Positions 8,930 to 18,036 of a stretch of DNA of 64,000 nucleotides are shown here, in pieces. The notes under the pieces are model-generated. The model made no database searches, had not been told where the DNA came from, and saw nothing but the letters and a program-made list of their open reading frames with translations. Source of the DNA: Defluviimonas aquaemixtae (GTDB taxonomy: Bacteria > Pseudomonadota > Alphaproteobacteria > Rhodobacterales > Rhodobacteraceae); NCBI RefSeq assembly GCF_900302475.1, contig NZ_OMOQ01000001.1, positions 930,001 to 994,000 of the forward strand, in the 5' to 3' direction. Numbering within the stretch: the first letter of the stretch is position 1; every line of letters starts with the position of its first letter. The position numbers and the translations under genes are program-made.

Positions 8930-9538
8930 ATGGACGGAGGCGCACGGCGGACTGATTTCGCAGCGCTTGCGTCCGCTGGATACTACATCGCTCTGCATGT
9001 CGGTTATGCCTTTCCGCTGAGCGAGCGCAATGCGCTTCCCGAGCTCTGGGTCGAACGCTACACACAGCGCGGCTTCATGCTCTATGACCCCGTAATGCGT
9101 TGGCTTTACGAGAACAAGGGCGCAGTCCGATGGAGCGCGATCGCACTGCCGGACCCGCGCGGCATTCTTCAGCAGGCCGCCCGGTTCGGGCTGCGCTACG
9201 GGGCCGCGATCGCCTGTGCGCCGATGGGCACGGAGGGCCAGCGCAGCTTCGGTTCCTTCGCCCGCGCCGACCGGGAGTTCGACGATGAGGAGATCCGGAT
9301 TCTCGAATCGAGGCTCCGGCGTATGCACGAGGCTACCGCGCCGCCCACCAATCTCACCCGTGCCGAGCTCGAAGCGCTGTCGATGGTCAAGGACGGCCTT
9401 CTCCTGAAGGAGATCGCGAACACGCTCGGCGTCTCCGAGGGGGCGATCAAGCAGCGGCTCAAGAATGCCAAGACCAAGCTTGGCGCCAAAACCTCGAGCC
9501 ATGCGATCTCTGTCGCCGTCGGCTACGGCCTGATCTGA
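8930..9538 (+). CDS. LuxR-family quorum-sensing regulator
   Basis: A regulator of about 202 residues. Residues ~1-135 are an autoinducer-binding domain (YYIALHVGYAFPL, ERYTQRGFMLYDPVMRWLYENKGAVRWS). Residues ~140-200 are a LuxR/GerE helix-turn-helix (LTRAELEALSMVKDGLLLKEIANTLGVSEGAIKQRLKNAKTKL, given here in parts). I chose ATG 8930 because it gives the normal ligand-domain start; ATG 8864 is an in-frame alternative and neither has a strong ribosome site. It is followed by the AHL synthase gene 158 bases downstream and probably responds to its product. Confidence 0.87.
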   Translation: MDGGARRTDFAALASAGYYIALHVGYAFPLSERNALPELWVERYTQRGFMLYDPVMRWLYENKGAVRWSAIALPDPRGILQQAARFGLRYGAAIACAPMGTEGQRSFGSFARADREFDDEEIRILESRLRRMHEATAPPTNLTRAELEALSMVKDGLLLKEIANTLGVSEGAIKQRLKNAKTKLGAKTSSHAISVAVGYGLI

Positions 9539-9696
9539 CGCGTGGCATTTCGGGTTTCGCAAGGGCGAGACGCGCAGGCGACAGGCGTGACTCCGCTCAG
9601 CCTATGGGAGAGTTTTCTAATCATACTCGCCATTTAGGATTTATTAATGCTGATTCCTGGTGCTCTAATCGCCTCGCCAAAATGGAGGGGCAAATC

Positions 9697-10305
9697 ATGC
9701 AGAACATCACATTCGATCTTTCCGACCTTCACCGTCACGGTTCGGCTTTCTACGACTACCTGAAGCTCAGGAAGCATTTCTTCGTGGACACGCTGGGCTG
9801 GGACATTCCCCACAACGACTTCGTCGAGATGGACCAGTACGACAATCCCCTGGCCCACTACTCACTGGTCCTGCGCGACGGCGAGGTGATCGGCGGCGCG
9901 CGCACCATGCCCACCACCTCGCATTGGGGCGATCACACCTACATGCTGCGCGACGCCGTGGCGGGCAAGCTCGTCGACATTCCGGCGCGCGTGCTCGAAC
10001 GCGAGATCGATACTCCGCGGGTCTGGGAATGCACCCGGCTCGTCATGTCAGAAGAGGTCCGCAGCCATGCCGACAGGTCGCACTGCCTGTCGCTGATCGT
10101 CGAAGGCCTGGCCGATGTCGCGCGGCGGCACGGGGCCGACGAGCTGATGTCGCTCTCGCCGCTGTCGCTGATGCGGGCGCTGAGGCAACTCGGCTGGCAG
10201 GCAGACAGGATCGGGGAGCCCTATTCCAATCCCGGCGATGGCCGGAGATATGCCGTCCTCTGCATGCCGGCGGAGAAGATGCGCCAGCCGGAGGTCGCAC
10301 ACTAA
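9697..10305 (+). CDS. Acyl-homoserine-lactone synthase, LuxI family
   Basis: A 202-residue LuxI-type enzyme that makes N-acyl-homoserine lactones from SAM and an acyl donor. The invariant positions are visible: Arg and Phe in LRKHFF, Trp in LGWDIP, the Asp pair in EMDQYD, Arg in GGARTMPTT, and Glu and Arg in WECTRL. The frame is open from 9604, but GGAGGGG at 9684-9690 places the start at ATG 9697. The upstream gap is AT-rich (9605-9660) and probably holds the promoter; I could not identify a convincing lux box. It forms a quorum-sensing unit with the preceding luxR and the divergent ligand-domain protein. Confidence 0.92.
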   Translation: MQNITFDLSDLHRHGSAFYDYLKLRKHFFVDTLGWDIPHNDFVEMDQYDNPLAHYSLVLRDGEVIGGARTMPTTSHWGDHTYMLRDAVAGKLVDIPARVLEREIDTPRVWECTRLVMSEEVRSHADRSHCLSLIVEGLADVARRHGADELMSLSPLSLMRALRQLGWQADRIGEPYSNPGDGRRYAVLCMPAEKMRQPEVAH

Positions 10306-10333
10306 GGACGGACTGCGCGCCTCTCGGAGCCCA

Positions 10334-10371
10334 GGCATCCTCGGCGGCAAAGCGTAACCGCCGGGGATGCC
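10334..10371 (+). terminator. Strong hairpin downstream of the AHL synthase gene
   Basis: A 14-bp stem (10334-10347 with 10358-10371) containing one G-U pair, with a ten-base loop. There is no U-tract, so it is either a Rho-assisted/3-prime-stabilising hairpin or part of a structured RNA. The remainder of the 10306-10649 gap shows no gene. Confidence 0.45.
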
Positions 10372-10649
10372 ACGCCATCCCGTGGGGATCATTCCGGTCG
10401 ACGGAAGTGCAGGCACGGAGCGGGAAAGCAAATCCGGCTTCACGCCGGCCTGTGAGGCGGGACGGATTTGGGTGAGTGCGAATGATTGACGTCTTGTCCT
10501 CACGGAACGTGCGCGTCATTGTGTTGAAAAGGGTAGGCTCGACCGGTTGAAGAGCCGCGCCCCCCCGCATAGATACGGGACGGTGAGGAGAGGGCCGGGT
10601 GCTGCCGATGAACGGGGCCAGCGTCCTTTCGCCGAGATAGGAAATGCTT

Positions 10650-13058
10650 ATGAAACAACTGCTTGCTCCCAGCTACCCGGTCTTGCCGCTGCGCGATATC
10701 GTGGTGTTCCCGCACATGATCGTGCCCCTCTTCGTGGGCCGCGAAAAGTCGGTGCGGGCGCTGGAAGAGGTCATGCGCGAAGACAAGCAGATTCTGTTGT
10801 CCTCGCAGATCGATCCCACTCAGGACGATCCGACCACCGATGGAATCTACAAGGCCGGAGTGCTCGCCAATGTACTTCAGCTTCTGAAACTGCCCGACGG
10901 CACCGTGAAGGTACTCGTCGAAGGCCGCTCGCGCGTGCGGATTGTCGAATTCATCGACAATGACAGCTATTTCGAGGCGAATTGTGAAGAGCTGACCGAG
11001 CTGCCGGGTGATCCGGCAACGGTCGAGGCGCTTCTGCGCTCCGTCGCCGAAGAATTCGAACGCTATGCCAAGATCAAGAAGAATGTGCCGGAAGAGGCGC
11101 TGACCGCCGTGGCCGAAAGCCGCGAGCCGGCGAAGCTCGCCGACCTCGTCTCTGGTCACCTCGGCATCGAGGTTAACCAGAAGCAGGAGCTTCTGGAAAC
11201 GCTCGACGTCGGCGAACGGCTCGAGAAGGTCTACGGGCTGATGCAGGGCGAGATGTCGGTCCTGCAGGTCGAAAAGAAGATCAAGTCCCGCGTCAAGACG
11301 CAGATGGAACGCACCCAGCGCGAGTACTACCTGAATGAGCAGATGAAGGCCATTCAGCGCGAGCTCGGCGACGGTGAGGAAGGCCAGAATGAAATCAACG
11401 AACTGACCGACAAGATCAAGAACACCAAGTTCTCAAAAGAGGCGCGGGACAAGGCTGACGCCGAGCTGAAGAAGCTCAAGTCGATGTCGCCGATGTCGGC
11501 CGAGGCGACGGTCGTGCGGAATTACCTCGACTGGCTTCTGTCACTGCCCTGGGGCGTGAAGTCCCGCGTCAAGAAGGACCTCAACAAAGCCCAGGAAGTC
11601 CTTGATAACGATCACTATGGCCTGGAAAAGGTCAAGGAGCGGATCGTCGAGTATCTTGCCGTGCAGCAGCGCAGCCAGAAGATGAAGGGGCCGATCCTCT
11701 GCCTCGTCGGACCTCCGGGTGTCGGCAAGACCTCGCTCGGCAAATCCGTGGCGCGCGCCACCGGACGCGAGTTCATCCGCATCTCGCTCGGCGGTGTGCG
11801 CGACGAAAGCGAGATCCGCGGCCACCGGCGGACTTATATCGGCTCCATGCCCGGCAAGATCATCCAGTCGCTGAAGAAGGCCAAGACCACAAATCCGCTC
11901 ATCCTTCTCGATGAGATCGACAAGATGGGCCAGGATTTCCGCGGCGACCCGGCCTCGGCGATGCTGGAGGTTCTCGATCCGGAACAGAACAATACGTTCA
12001 TGGACCACTACCTCGAAGTCGAATACGACCTCTCGAACGTGATGTTCCTGACCACGGCGAACAGCTACAACATGCCGTCGCCGCTTCTCGACCGGATGGA
12101 GATCATCCCGCTTGCCGGCTACACCGAGGACGAGAAGCGCGAGATCGCGAAGCAGCATCTCATCCCCAAGCAGATCAAGAACCACGGGCTGAAGAAGACC
12201 GAGTTCAAGTTGACCGACGAGGCGCTCAACCAGATGATCCGCACCTATACCCGCGAGGCGGGGGTGCGGAACCTCGAGCGCGAGATCGCAAAAATTTCGC
12301 GTAAGGCGCTGACCAAGATCATCAAGAAGGACACCAAGAGCGTCGAGGTCACGCCCGAGAATCTCGAGGACTTCCTCGGGGTCAAGAAGTTCCGCTACGG
12401 GCTTGCCGAGAAGGAGGATCAGATCGGCGTCGTGACCGGCCTCGCCTGGACCTCCGTCGGTGGCGATCTTCTGTCGATCGAGGCGCTGAAGCTGCCCGGC
12501 AAGGGACGGATGAAGACGACGGGCAAGCTCGGCGACGTGATGAAGGAATCGATCGACGCCGCATCCTCGTTCGTGCGCGCGATCAGCCCCGAGATCGGTG
12601 TCAAGCCGCCGATTTTCGAGAAGATCGACATCCACGTCCACGTGCCGGAAGGCGCGACGCCCAAGGACGGGCCGTCTGCAGGCGTGGCGATGGTGACGTC
12701 CATCGTCTCGGTCCTGACCCAGATTCCGGTCCGCAAGGACATCGCGATGACCGGCGAGGTGACCTTGCGCGGCAATGTCTTGGCGATCGGCGGGCTGAAA
12801 GAGAAACTTCTGGCCGCGCTGCGGGGCGGCATCAAGACGGTGCTGATCCCGGAAGAGAACGCCAAGGACATCCCCGAGATTCCCGACAACGTGAAGTCGG
12901 GCCTCGACATCATCCCGGTCGCCCATGTCCGGGACGTGTTGAAACAGGCGCTCGTGCGGACCCCGGAGCCTATCGAATGGGACGCCGAGGCAGAGGAAGC
13001 CGCCGCCAAGGCGGCACTGGCCGAGAAGGACGAGGCGACGGGCGCGACCGCACACTGA
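10650..13058 (+). CDS. lon: ATP-dependent protease La
   Basis: Lon degrades misfolded and regulatory proteins in the cytoplasm. The ~802 residues comprise an N-terminal substrate-binding LON domain (from [19 protein letters not shown]), a coiled middle region, an AAA+ module with Walker [10 protein letters not shown] and Walker [11 protein letters not shown], and a C-terminal Ser-Lys protease domain with Ser676 in [10 protein letters not shown] and Lys719 in [10 protein letters not shown]. An ATG also occurs at 10644, but AGGA lies seven bases before ATG 10650 and only one before 10644, so 10650 is preferred. In several proteobacteria Lon turns over LuxR/LuxI-type regulators, so its position next to the quorum-sensing genes may or may not matter. 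Confidence 0.98.
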   Translation: MKQLLAPSYPVLPLRDIVVFPHMIVPLFVGREKSVRALEEVMREDKQILLSSQIDPTQDDPTTDGIYKAGVLANVLQLLKLPDGTVKVLVEGRSRVRIVEFIDNDSYFEANCEELTELPGDPATVEALLRSVAEEFERYAKIKKNVPEEALTAVAESREPAKLADLVSGHLGIEVNQKQELLETLDVGERLEKVYGLMQGEMSVLQVEKKIKSRVKTQMERTQREYYLNEQMKAIQRELGDGEEGQNEINELTDKIKNTKFSKEARDKADAELKKLKSMSPMSAEATVVRNYLDWLLSLPWGVKSRVKKDLNKAQEVLDNDHYGLEKVKERIVEYLAVQQRSQKMKGPILCLVGPPGVGKTSLGKSVARATGREFIRISLGGVRDESEIRGHRRTYIGSMPGKIIQSLKKAKTTNPLILLDEIDKMGQDFRGDPASAMLEVLDPEQNNTFMDHYLEVEYDLSNVMFLTTANSYNMPSPLLDRMEIIPLAGYTEDEKREIAKQHLIPKQIKNHGLKKTEFKLTDEALNQMIRTYTREAGVRNLEREIAKISRKALTKIIKKDTKSVEVTPENLEDFLGVKKFRYGLAEKEDQIGVVTGLAWTSVGGDLLSIEALKLPGKGRMKTTGKLGDVMKESIDAASSFVRAISPEIGVKPPIFEKIDIHVHVPEGATPKDGPSAGVAMVTSIVSVLTQIPVRKDIAMTGEVTLRGNVLAIGGLKEKLLAALRGGIKTVLIPEENAKDIPEIPDNVKSGLDIIPVAHVRDVLKQALVRTPEPIEWDAEAEEAAAKAALAEKDEATGATAH

Positions 13059-13090
13059 CGCGCCCGGTCTCGAACCGTCATGGATTATCT

Positions 13091-13125
13091 GAAGGGGCGC
13101 GGCCGGGTCGCGCCCCTTCGGTTTT
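13091..13125 (+). terminator. Intrinsic terminator after lon
   Basis: A perfect 11-bp GC-rich stem (13091-13101 with 13109-13119), a seven-base loop, and a following GGTTTT run. It lies 33 bases behind the lon stop and is a classical Rho-independent terminator. Confidence 0.85.
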
Positions 13126-13248
13126 GCCCGAACGGAACCCGGCCAGCGGCGGTTTCCGGCGCCAGAGTACGTGCCTTTCGCTCGCGAGTAGCGCGTTCAT
13201 CTACCTCAGGCTATAGTTCGGCGAACCAACGCAGGAGGCAGTGAAAAT

Positions 13249-13815
13249 ATGGCACCCCGGAATACGACGGCACGGAGAGGGGCGACGGGCAACGCCAAGA
13301 CGGCCACTAGCTCGCCCCCGCGGCGCAGTGCGGCCAAGCCGCGTGCAGCCGCCAAGACTGGGAGTGCGGCGAAAACTGCATCGGCAGCGAAGGCACCAAC
13401 CAAGGCCGCGACCGCCAAGGCATCCCTCACACGGGCATCGACCACGAGATCTTCTGCCAACAAGGCATCTGCCAAAAGCGCGCCTTCTGACGCCGCCAAG
13501 GCCCCTGACGCCCCTTCGACCCCGGCGAGTCTGGACCGCGCCGTCGCAACCGCGGTAGCCACGGTCGCGGTCCTGCGCAAGAAGGAGCTTGTCGAGCGGG
13601 TCGCGGCTTCGACCGGAGCCAAGAAGCGCGATGTGAAGCCCATCATCGAGGCGACGCTGAAAATCCTTGGCAACGCGCTCGCATCCGGCGAACAGCTCGC
13701 GCTACCGCCTCTAGGCAAGGCCAAGGTCAACCGCCAGAAAGACCTGCCGTCAGGCGAGATGCTGATGGTCAAGCTGCGCCGTCCCGGGCCGGAGCAGGGC
13801 GGCGGGACCGGCTGA
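13249..13815 (+). CDS. HU-family DNA-binding protein with long H1-like basic tail
   Basis: A 188-residue nucleoid protein in two parts. Residues 1 to ~100 are a low-complexity Ala/Lys/Ser/Thr/Pro tail with repeated AAK-type motifs resembling eukaryotic histone H1 tails. Residues ~108-180 are an HU/IHF-like core (LRKKELVERVAASTGAKKRD, then ALASGEQLALPPLGKAKV). The HU core lacks a clear long beta-arm compared with classical HU. An AGGAGG ribosome site precedes the ATG. The tail probably binds DNA non-specifically and compacts it; this follows from composition only. It is flanked by the lon terminator and a convergent lipoprotein gene. Confidence 0.85.
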   Translation: MAPRNTTARRGATGNAKTATSSPPRRSAAKPRAAAKTGSAAKTASAAKAPTKAATAKASLTRASTTRSSANKASAKSAPSDAAKAPDAPSTPASLDRAVATAVATVAVLRKKELVERVAASTGAKKRDVKPIIEATLKILGNALASGEQLALPPLGKAKVNRQKDLPSGEMLMVKLRRPGPEQGGGTG

Positions 13816-13828
13816 CCCATCGCGCGGT

Positions 13829-15085
13829 TCAGTTGACCTTCCGGGTGGCGAGCTTCAGCCGGCCGTTCGACTTGTCGTAGTAGACAACGATGAGTTCGCC
13901 GGTGACGGGCGAGTAGAATATCTTCGGCGTCAGCCCGACCTCGGCCGCGCCGTTGTCGATGATTTCATAATGCTTGCCGCTCCAGGCCGGAAGCAGAGGA
14001 TTGTAGCGGTAGTGATCGAGCGCCCCGAGCGCGCTTCGATACGATACCGCATGGATGAACCCGTCGGGGTCATGGGTAAGATCGGGGTCGCAGGACAGAT
14101 ACACGTTGGGCGAGAAGATGGGTGCCGGGATCCCGGCATTGCCGTCATCAATCAGTGAATCCTCCGCGTGCAGCGTGATGCTGCCGGCGCTGCAATCGCC
14201 GAGCACGTACCAATAGCTGTCGAGCGCGCCGAGCGCGGGGTCGCGGATGACGTGAATTGCATAGTCGCGGTCACCGGGCTTCCATTTCTCGAACGCGGTG
14301 ACGGACCAGCCCCCGAAGCCGCCGCCATAGCTTCGAAACTCGCCACGCCGGGGCTGCTGGATGGCGCCTTCGTTGGTGAAGATCAGATTGACCCCTTCAT
14401 CGTCGTCGTCGCGGAACAGGATCGGCCTGTCACCGCGGATGATGTCGTCATCGTCGTCATCGTTTGTCGTCTTTCCGATCTCCAGCACCTTGAAACTCGT
14501 CTCGGACACCTGCTTCGTCGCGTGCCAGAGTGTTTCGTCGTCGTAATCGGCCCAGACGACGTGCAGCCTGTCCTCGCTGCCAGCCCGGACTTCGTAGAGC
14601 GCAGTGATTGGATCGCCGATCTCGGGCGCCAGGATCGTCACCGACTTGCAGTACCAACTCGGGACCTGCCCCGGGATGCATTCGAAATACCCCGCCGGCC
14701 CCGTATTGGTTCGCACGGCGTGCATGATCGTGCCGTTCGACACGCCGGGAATCGAGTTGCGGACGAAGAAGACGTGCGGCCGTCCATTGGGCGCGTGGAC
14801 GAGGGCAGGAAGGCGCACGTCGCAACAGGCCACGGTCTCCCGTTCGAAACCGCCCCAGCCGTTAGAGGTGCCGCTTCGGGAGGCGTATTTGACCTCGTCG
14901 TTCGCTGAATCGACATAGGCGATCCCCATAACTTCGCTGTTGCCCGACCGATGGACGTCGAGCGACGGCGACATGCCGACGTCAGGCGAGGTGCTGTCAA
15001 CGACGCCGCGCGTCCAGTCGGGGGACGAACAGGCCGATAGGGCTGCAGGGATGAGCGCGGCGAGCGCGGCGGAGCGAGTGGACAT
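13829..15085 (-). CDS. Secreted lipoprotein, probable beta-propeller
   Basis: A 418-residue protein with a lipoprotein signal: STRSAALAALIPAALSAC, with lipobox LSAC. I place the start at ATG 15085, which has AGGA eight bases upstream, rather than at the ATG nine bases earlier. The mature part contains recurring blocks such as GIAYVDSANDEVKYASR, LHVVWADYDDETLWHATK and IVVYYDKSNGRLKLATR, consistent with a six- or seven-bladed propeller like sialidase/BNR folds. An acidic DDDDD stretch sits mid-protein and could bind calcium. No enzyme motif is recognised. Function is unknown. Confidence 0.75.
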   Translation of the reverse strand: MSTRSAALAALIPAALSACSSPDWTRGVVDSTSPDVGMSPSLDVHRSGNSEVMGIAYVDSANDEVKYASRSGTSNGWGGFERETVACCDVRLPALVHAPNGRPHVFFVRNSIPGVSNGTIMHAVRTNTGPAGYFECIPGQVPSWYCKSVTILAPEIGDPITALYEVRAGSEDRLHVVWADYDDETLWHATKQVSETSFKVLEIGKTTNDDDDDDIIRGDRPILFRDDDDEGVNLIFTNEGAIQQPRRGEFRSYGGGFGGWSVTAFEKWKPGDRDYAIHVIRDPALGALDSYWYVLGDCSAGSITLHAEDSLIDDGNAGIPAPIFSPNVYLSCDPDLTHDPDGFIHAVSYRSALGALDHYRYNPLLPAWSGKHYEIIDNGAAEVGLTPKIFYSPVTGELIVVYYDKSNGRLKLATRKVN

Positions 15086-15222
15086 GGCCGTCATCCTGAG
15101 TGACGATTGTCGAAGGCCGCATATGATAGCATATCCGCGTATTCCTGCGCCGCGCGGGTGCAACAGGGCACCGCGATCGCTCTTGCGCCGCTTGTAGAAT
15201 AGGGCTAGGAACCCGGCCGGAC

Positions 15223-15297
15223 GGGTGATTAGCTCAGTGGTAGAGCGCTTCGTTCACATCGAAGATGTCGGGGGTTCAAATCCCTCATCACCCACCA
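15223..15297 (+). tRNA. tRNA-Val (CAC)
   Basis: A complete cloverleaf of 75 bases with encoded CCA. Acceptor GGGTGAT pairs with ATCACCC, the D arm is GCTC..GAGC, and the anticodon stem cttcg/cgaag encloses ttCACat, giving anticodon CAC for GTG codons. The T arm contains GGTTCAAAT. A protein frame reads through this gene from 15225, but that is an artefact. Confidence 0.97.
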
Positions 15298-15341
15298 TTC
15301 GCGCCCGCATCCCGGGCGCGTTTTCATTTGAGAGGGTCCGC

Positions 15342-15941
15342 ATGACTGGCCTGTTTGACGGCAAAGACCATCCGACGCTCTGGCTCATGCGGCATGGCGA
15401 GACGGTATGGAACGCCGCCGGGCGGATGCAGGGCCGGCTCGATTCCCCGCTGACCGGACGCGGCCGCGAACAGGCATCGGAGCAGCAGAATCTGCTGACT
15501 GCCGAGACTCTGCCGGACGATCTGAGCCTCTGGACCAGCCCGCTTGGCCGGGCGCGCGAAACCGCCGCGATCGTCTTTTCGGGGCTTGGACGGCCGGTCA
15601 CGGAAGACGCGCGGCTTACTGAGATTTCAGTGGGTGCGTGTGAAGGGCTGACCCTCGCCGAAATCAAGGCGGAATTCCCCCGCCTCTTCCAACCCGACCG
15701 TCCCTGGGCCTGGCACGCCGAAGCGCCGGGCGGCGAGGGCGAGGCCGCGTTCCGCGCGCGGGTCGAGTCTTTCCTGAGCGGGCTCACCGGGCCTGCCGCG
15801 ATCGTAACGCATGGCATGACGTCTCGCATGATCCGGGGCGTCATTCTCGGGCTTGACTGGGCCGGGATGGCGCGGCTGCCGGGCGGGCAGGGAAACATCC
15901 ACCGCGTATCGAATAGGCGCGCCGAGGTGCTTGCGGCCTGA
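15342..15941 (+). CDS. Histidine phosphatase family protein (phosphoglycerate-mutase-like)
   Basis: A 199-residue member of the branch-1 histidine phosphatase superfamily. The phosphorylated His lies in LMRHGETVWN; the second Arg/Glu region is SPLGRARETAAIV...EISVGACEG, and the second catalytic His lies in AIVTHGMTSRMIRG. The frame is open upstream through the tRNA gene, but ATG 15342 with GAGAGGG upstream is the real start. Small cytoplasmic members dephosphorylate sugar phosphates, cofactor intermediates or phosphoglycerate; the substrate is not predictable. Confidence 0.9.
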   Translation: MTGLFDGKDHPTLWLMRHGETVWNAAGRMQGRLDSPLTGRGREQASEQQNLLTAETLPDDLSLWTSPLGRARETAAIVFSGLGRPVTEDARLTEISVGACEGLTLAEIKAEFPRLFQPDRPWAWHAEAPGGEGEAAFRARVESFLSGLTGPAAIVTHGMTSRMIRGVILGLDWAGMARLPGGQGNIHRVSNRRAEVLAA

Positions 15942-16022
15942 GCGCCGTGCGCCTGTTTTACGGCGCTTCAACGCGGGCCGGGTCTCATGGCGGAAATCCG
16001 TCACCCGTCGTGAGATCCAGCA

Positions 16023-16238
16023 ATGGCTCTGTGGAAGAAATACGTCAAACCGACCTCGCTCACCTGGCTCGCTTCGGCGTTGCCGTTACTCGGGGGTCTA
16101 TTCATCGCCTTCGAGCCGGTGCATCGCTTGACCGAGTGGGCAGACTCGCTGCGGCTCGTCTTCGGCGGCGCCTCGCCATACGTGCTGATTAATGCCGGGC
16201 TCGTCGGCATCGGGCTGAGGGGGGCGGTCGCCCGGTAG
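16023..16238 (+). CDS. Small hydrophobic protein of unknown function
   Basis: A 71-residue protein with two hydrophobic stretches (LTWLASALPLLGGLFIAF and SPYVLINAGLVGIGLRG) and a basic N-terminus MALWKKYVKP, suggesting a small membrane protein. The ribosome site is weak. It lies between tRNA-Val genes. I recognise no family. Codon use fits the neighbours, so it is probably a real gene. Confidence 0.6.
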   Translation: MALWKKYVKPTSLTWLASALPLLGGLFIAFEPVHRLTEWADSLRLVFGGASPYVLINAGLVGIGLRGAVAR

Positions 16239-16299
16239 CCGCCATTGCACCGATGCCGCTTGCGCTCGCGCCCCGCTCCGCGCTATAGCCCCGGCCTGC

Positions 16300-16375
<76 letters not shown>

Positions 16376-16491
16376 TCTTCCCCGACGCCGCTTCAGATTC
16401 TCGACCCATTTCCGTCCGGGGCTTCTTGACGGGGCCGACCGGGATGCCTATTACGCATTCCACGCTCGGGCGGCGATCCGGGTGACGATGC

Positions 16492-16568
16492 GCGGTTGTA
16501 GCTCAGTCGGTTAGAGTACCGGCCTGTCACGCCGGGGGTCGCGGGTTCGAGCCCCGTCAACCGCGCCA
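16492..16568 (+). tRNA. tRNA-Asp (GTC), copy 1
   Basis: A 77-base cloverleaf with CCA. The anticodon stem ccggc/gccgg encloses ctGTCac, giving anticodon GTC. It is identical to the copy at 16612-16688. As a GUN anticodon tRNA it is a substrate of the Tgt encoded at 6.9 kb. Confidence 0.97.
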
Positions 16569-16611
16569 CCGTCCCGGATCGCCCGAGAGCATTCCCTGAA
16601 GGGACTCATGC

Positions 16612-16688
16612 GCGGTTGTAGCTCAGTCGGTTAGAGTACCGGCCTGTCACGCCGGGGGTCGCGGGTTCGAGCCCCGTCAACCGCGCCA
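16612..16688 (+). tRNA. tRNA-Asp (GTC), copy 2
   Basis: Identical in sequence to copy 1 and offset by exactly 120 bases. The identity extends three bases upstream (ATG before CGCGG), indicating a recent tandem duplication or gene conversion. Confidence 0.97.
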
Positions 16689-16801
16689 TTTCTTCGCATC
16701 GGCAACGTTTCGCCCCGGCCCGGAAGGACAGGGCACGACACGGAACTGCCCCGGCCCGCCTCGCGTTTTTCCCAAGCAACCGAAACCAAGGGAGTTACGC
16801 C

Positions 16802-17167
16802 ATGACGGAAGATCTGATCGCAACGACTGAGACGGTGCGCGCCTCGAGCGTCACCGGCACGGATGTCTTCAATCTGCAAGGAGACAAGATCGGCACCGTG
16901 GACGATATCGTGATCGACAAGAAATCAGGCGCCGCCCGCTATGCGGTGATGTCCTTCGGCGGGTTCTTCGGGATTGGAGAGACCTATCATCCCCTGCCTT
17001 GGGAAAAGCTCAGCTATGACAGCCGGCTAGCCGGTTTCGTTGTCGACCTTGACAAGCAGAAGCTCGAAGCCGCGCCGCGGTTTGAGCGCGGTAACGATCC
17101 AGACTGGCGCGACCCGCGATTCGCCGCCGATCTGCGGATGTATTACGGCATACCGCCGATGCTTTGA
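16802..17167 (+). CDS. PRC-barrel domain protein
   Basis: A 121-residue protein dominated by a PRC-barrel (VFNLQGDKIGTVDDIVIDKKSG, given in part, and RYAVMSFGGFFGIGETYHPLPW). PRC-barrels occur in photosynthetic reaction-centre H subunits and in RimM, and many stand-alone bacterial members have no known role. The ATG follows AAGGGAG. Its last 25 bases overlap, tail to tail, with the convergent hydrolase gene. Confidence 0.88.
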   Translation: MTEDLIATTETVRASSVTGTDVFNLQGDKIGTVDDIVIDKKSGAARYAVMSFGGFFGIGETYHPLPWEKLSYDSRLAGFVVDLDKQKLEAAPRFERGNDPDWRDPRFAADLRMYYGIPPML

Positions 17168-18036
17168 GCCCGATCGCTCATCAGGAAGCCCAGCAGCGCC
17201 GCGGCGGTCGCATCGGGATTTGTGTCGATGAAGAAGTGGCCGCCCGGAACCGCGGCGGCCTGCATCGCGGACAGCCGGTCGGCCCAGGTCGCGGGCACAT
17301 CGTAGGCGCGCGCCATCGCACCGGTGTCGCCGTATAGGACAAGGCTCGGCGCATCGACGCGGCAGCCGAGGTCGGCGGCGTCGAGATCGAAGTCGATCCG
17401 CAGCGCTGCGCGGTAGTCGTCGCACATCGCGCCAACCGTCGCCGGGTCGCGCCACGCCTCGCGGTAGGCCGCGAGCTGCCCGGCATCGAAGTCCGAAAGC
17501 TTGGCCCCGCCCCAGCCCAGAAGGCAGGATTCGAAGAAATAATCCGGATCGGCCAGGATCAGCGTTTCGGGGAAGGGCTGGGGCTGGGCGAGAAAGAACC
17601 AGTGATAGTAGCTGGCCGCGACCTCGCGGCTGAGGTTCGCGAACAGGTGATGGGTTGGCACGATGTCCATCACGGTCAGACTGAGTAGTCGGCTCGGCTC
17701 GTCGAGCGCGATCCGGTGGGCGGTACGTCCGCCCCTGTCGTGGCCGACGAGGTGGAAGCGGTCGAAGCCAAGCCCCGTCATCAGCGCGAGCTGGTCGCGA
17801 CCCATCTCGCGAAACGAATAATGCTCGGCCCCGCGCGGCTTCGAGGACGCGCCGTAGCCGCGCAGGTCGGCGGTGACGACAGTGAAATGTTCGGCGAGAC
17901 GCGGCGCCACCTGCCGCCACATCGCGCGCGTCTGCGGAAAGCCGTGAAGCAGCAGAACCGCCGGTCCGGCTCCTCCGATCGAATGGGCGATCCTCTGCCC
18001 GTTCACCTCGGCGACGGAGTCGGTGAACCCTTCCAT
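17143..18036 (-). CDS. Alpha/beta hydrolase, haloacetate-dehalogenase/epoxide-hydrolase type
   Basis: A 297-residue alpha/beta hydrolase. The oxyanion loop is HGFPQTRAMW, followed by TADLRGYGASSKP. The nucleophile elbow is GHDRGGR, with Asp where esterases have Ser; this is the arrangement of haloacetate dehalogenases and epoxide hydrolases. The general base His lies in GGHFFIDTNPD. The start at 18036 shares one base with the stop of the upstream M20 peptidase gene (TGATG), so the two are coupled. Substrate specificity for C-F or C-Cl bonds is suggested only by family resemblance. Confidence 0.85.
   Translation of the reverse strand: MEGFTDSVAEVNGQRIAHSIGGAGPAVLLLHGFPQTRAMWRQVAPRLAEHFTVVTADLRGYGASSKPRGAEHYSFREMGRDQLALMTGLGFDRFHLVGHDRGGRTAHRIALDEPSRLLSLTVMDIVPTHHLFANLSREVAASYYHWFFLAQPQPFPETLILADPDYFFESCLLGWGGAKLSDFDAGQLAAYREAWRDPATVGAMCDDYRAALRIDFDLDAADLGCRVDAPSLVLYGDTGAMARAYDVPATWADRLSAMQAAAVPGGHFFIDTNPDATAAALLGFLMSDRAQSIGGMP

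Noticed and set aside
8807..9696. A lux box in the gaps around luxR and luxI
   Set aside because: I looked for a 18-20 base palindrome in both gaps and found none convincing enough to report.
11541..13055. 504-codon open frame antisense to lon
   Set aside because: It mirrors the lon reading frame in high-GC DNA and is rich in Asp/Arg/Gly/His/Leu without any domain; lon is certain.
15225..15341. N-terminal extension of the phosphatase through tRNA-Val
   Set aside because: The extension translates the tRNA gene; ATG 15342 has its own ribosome site.
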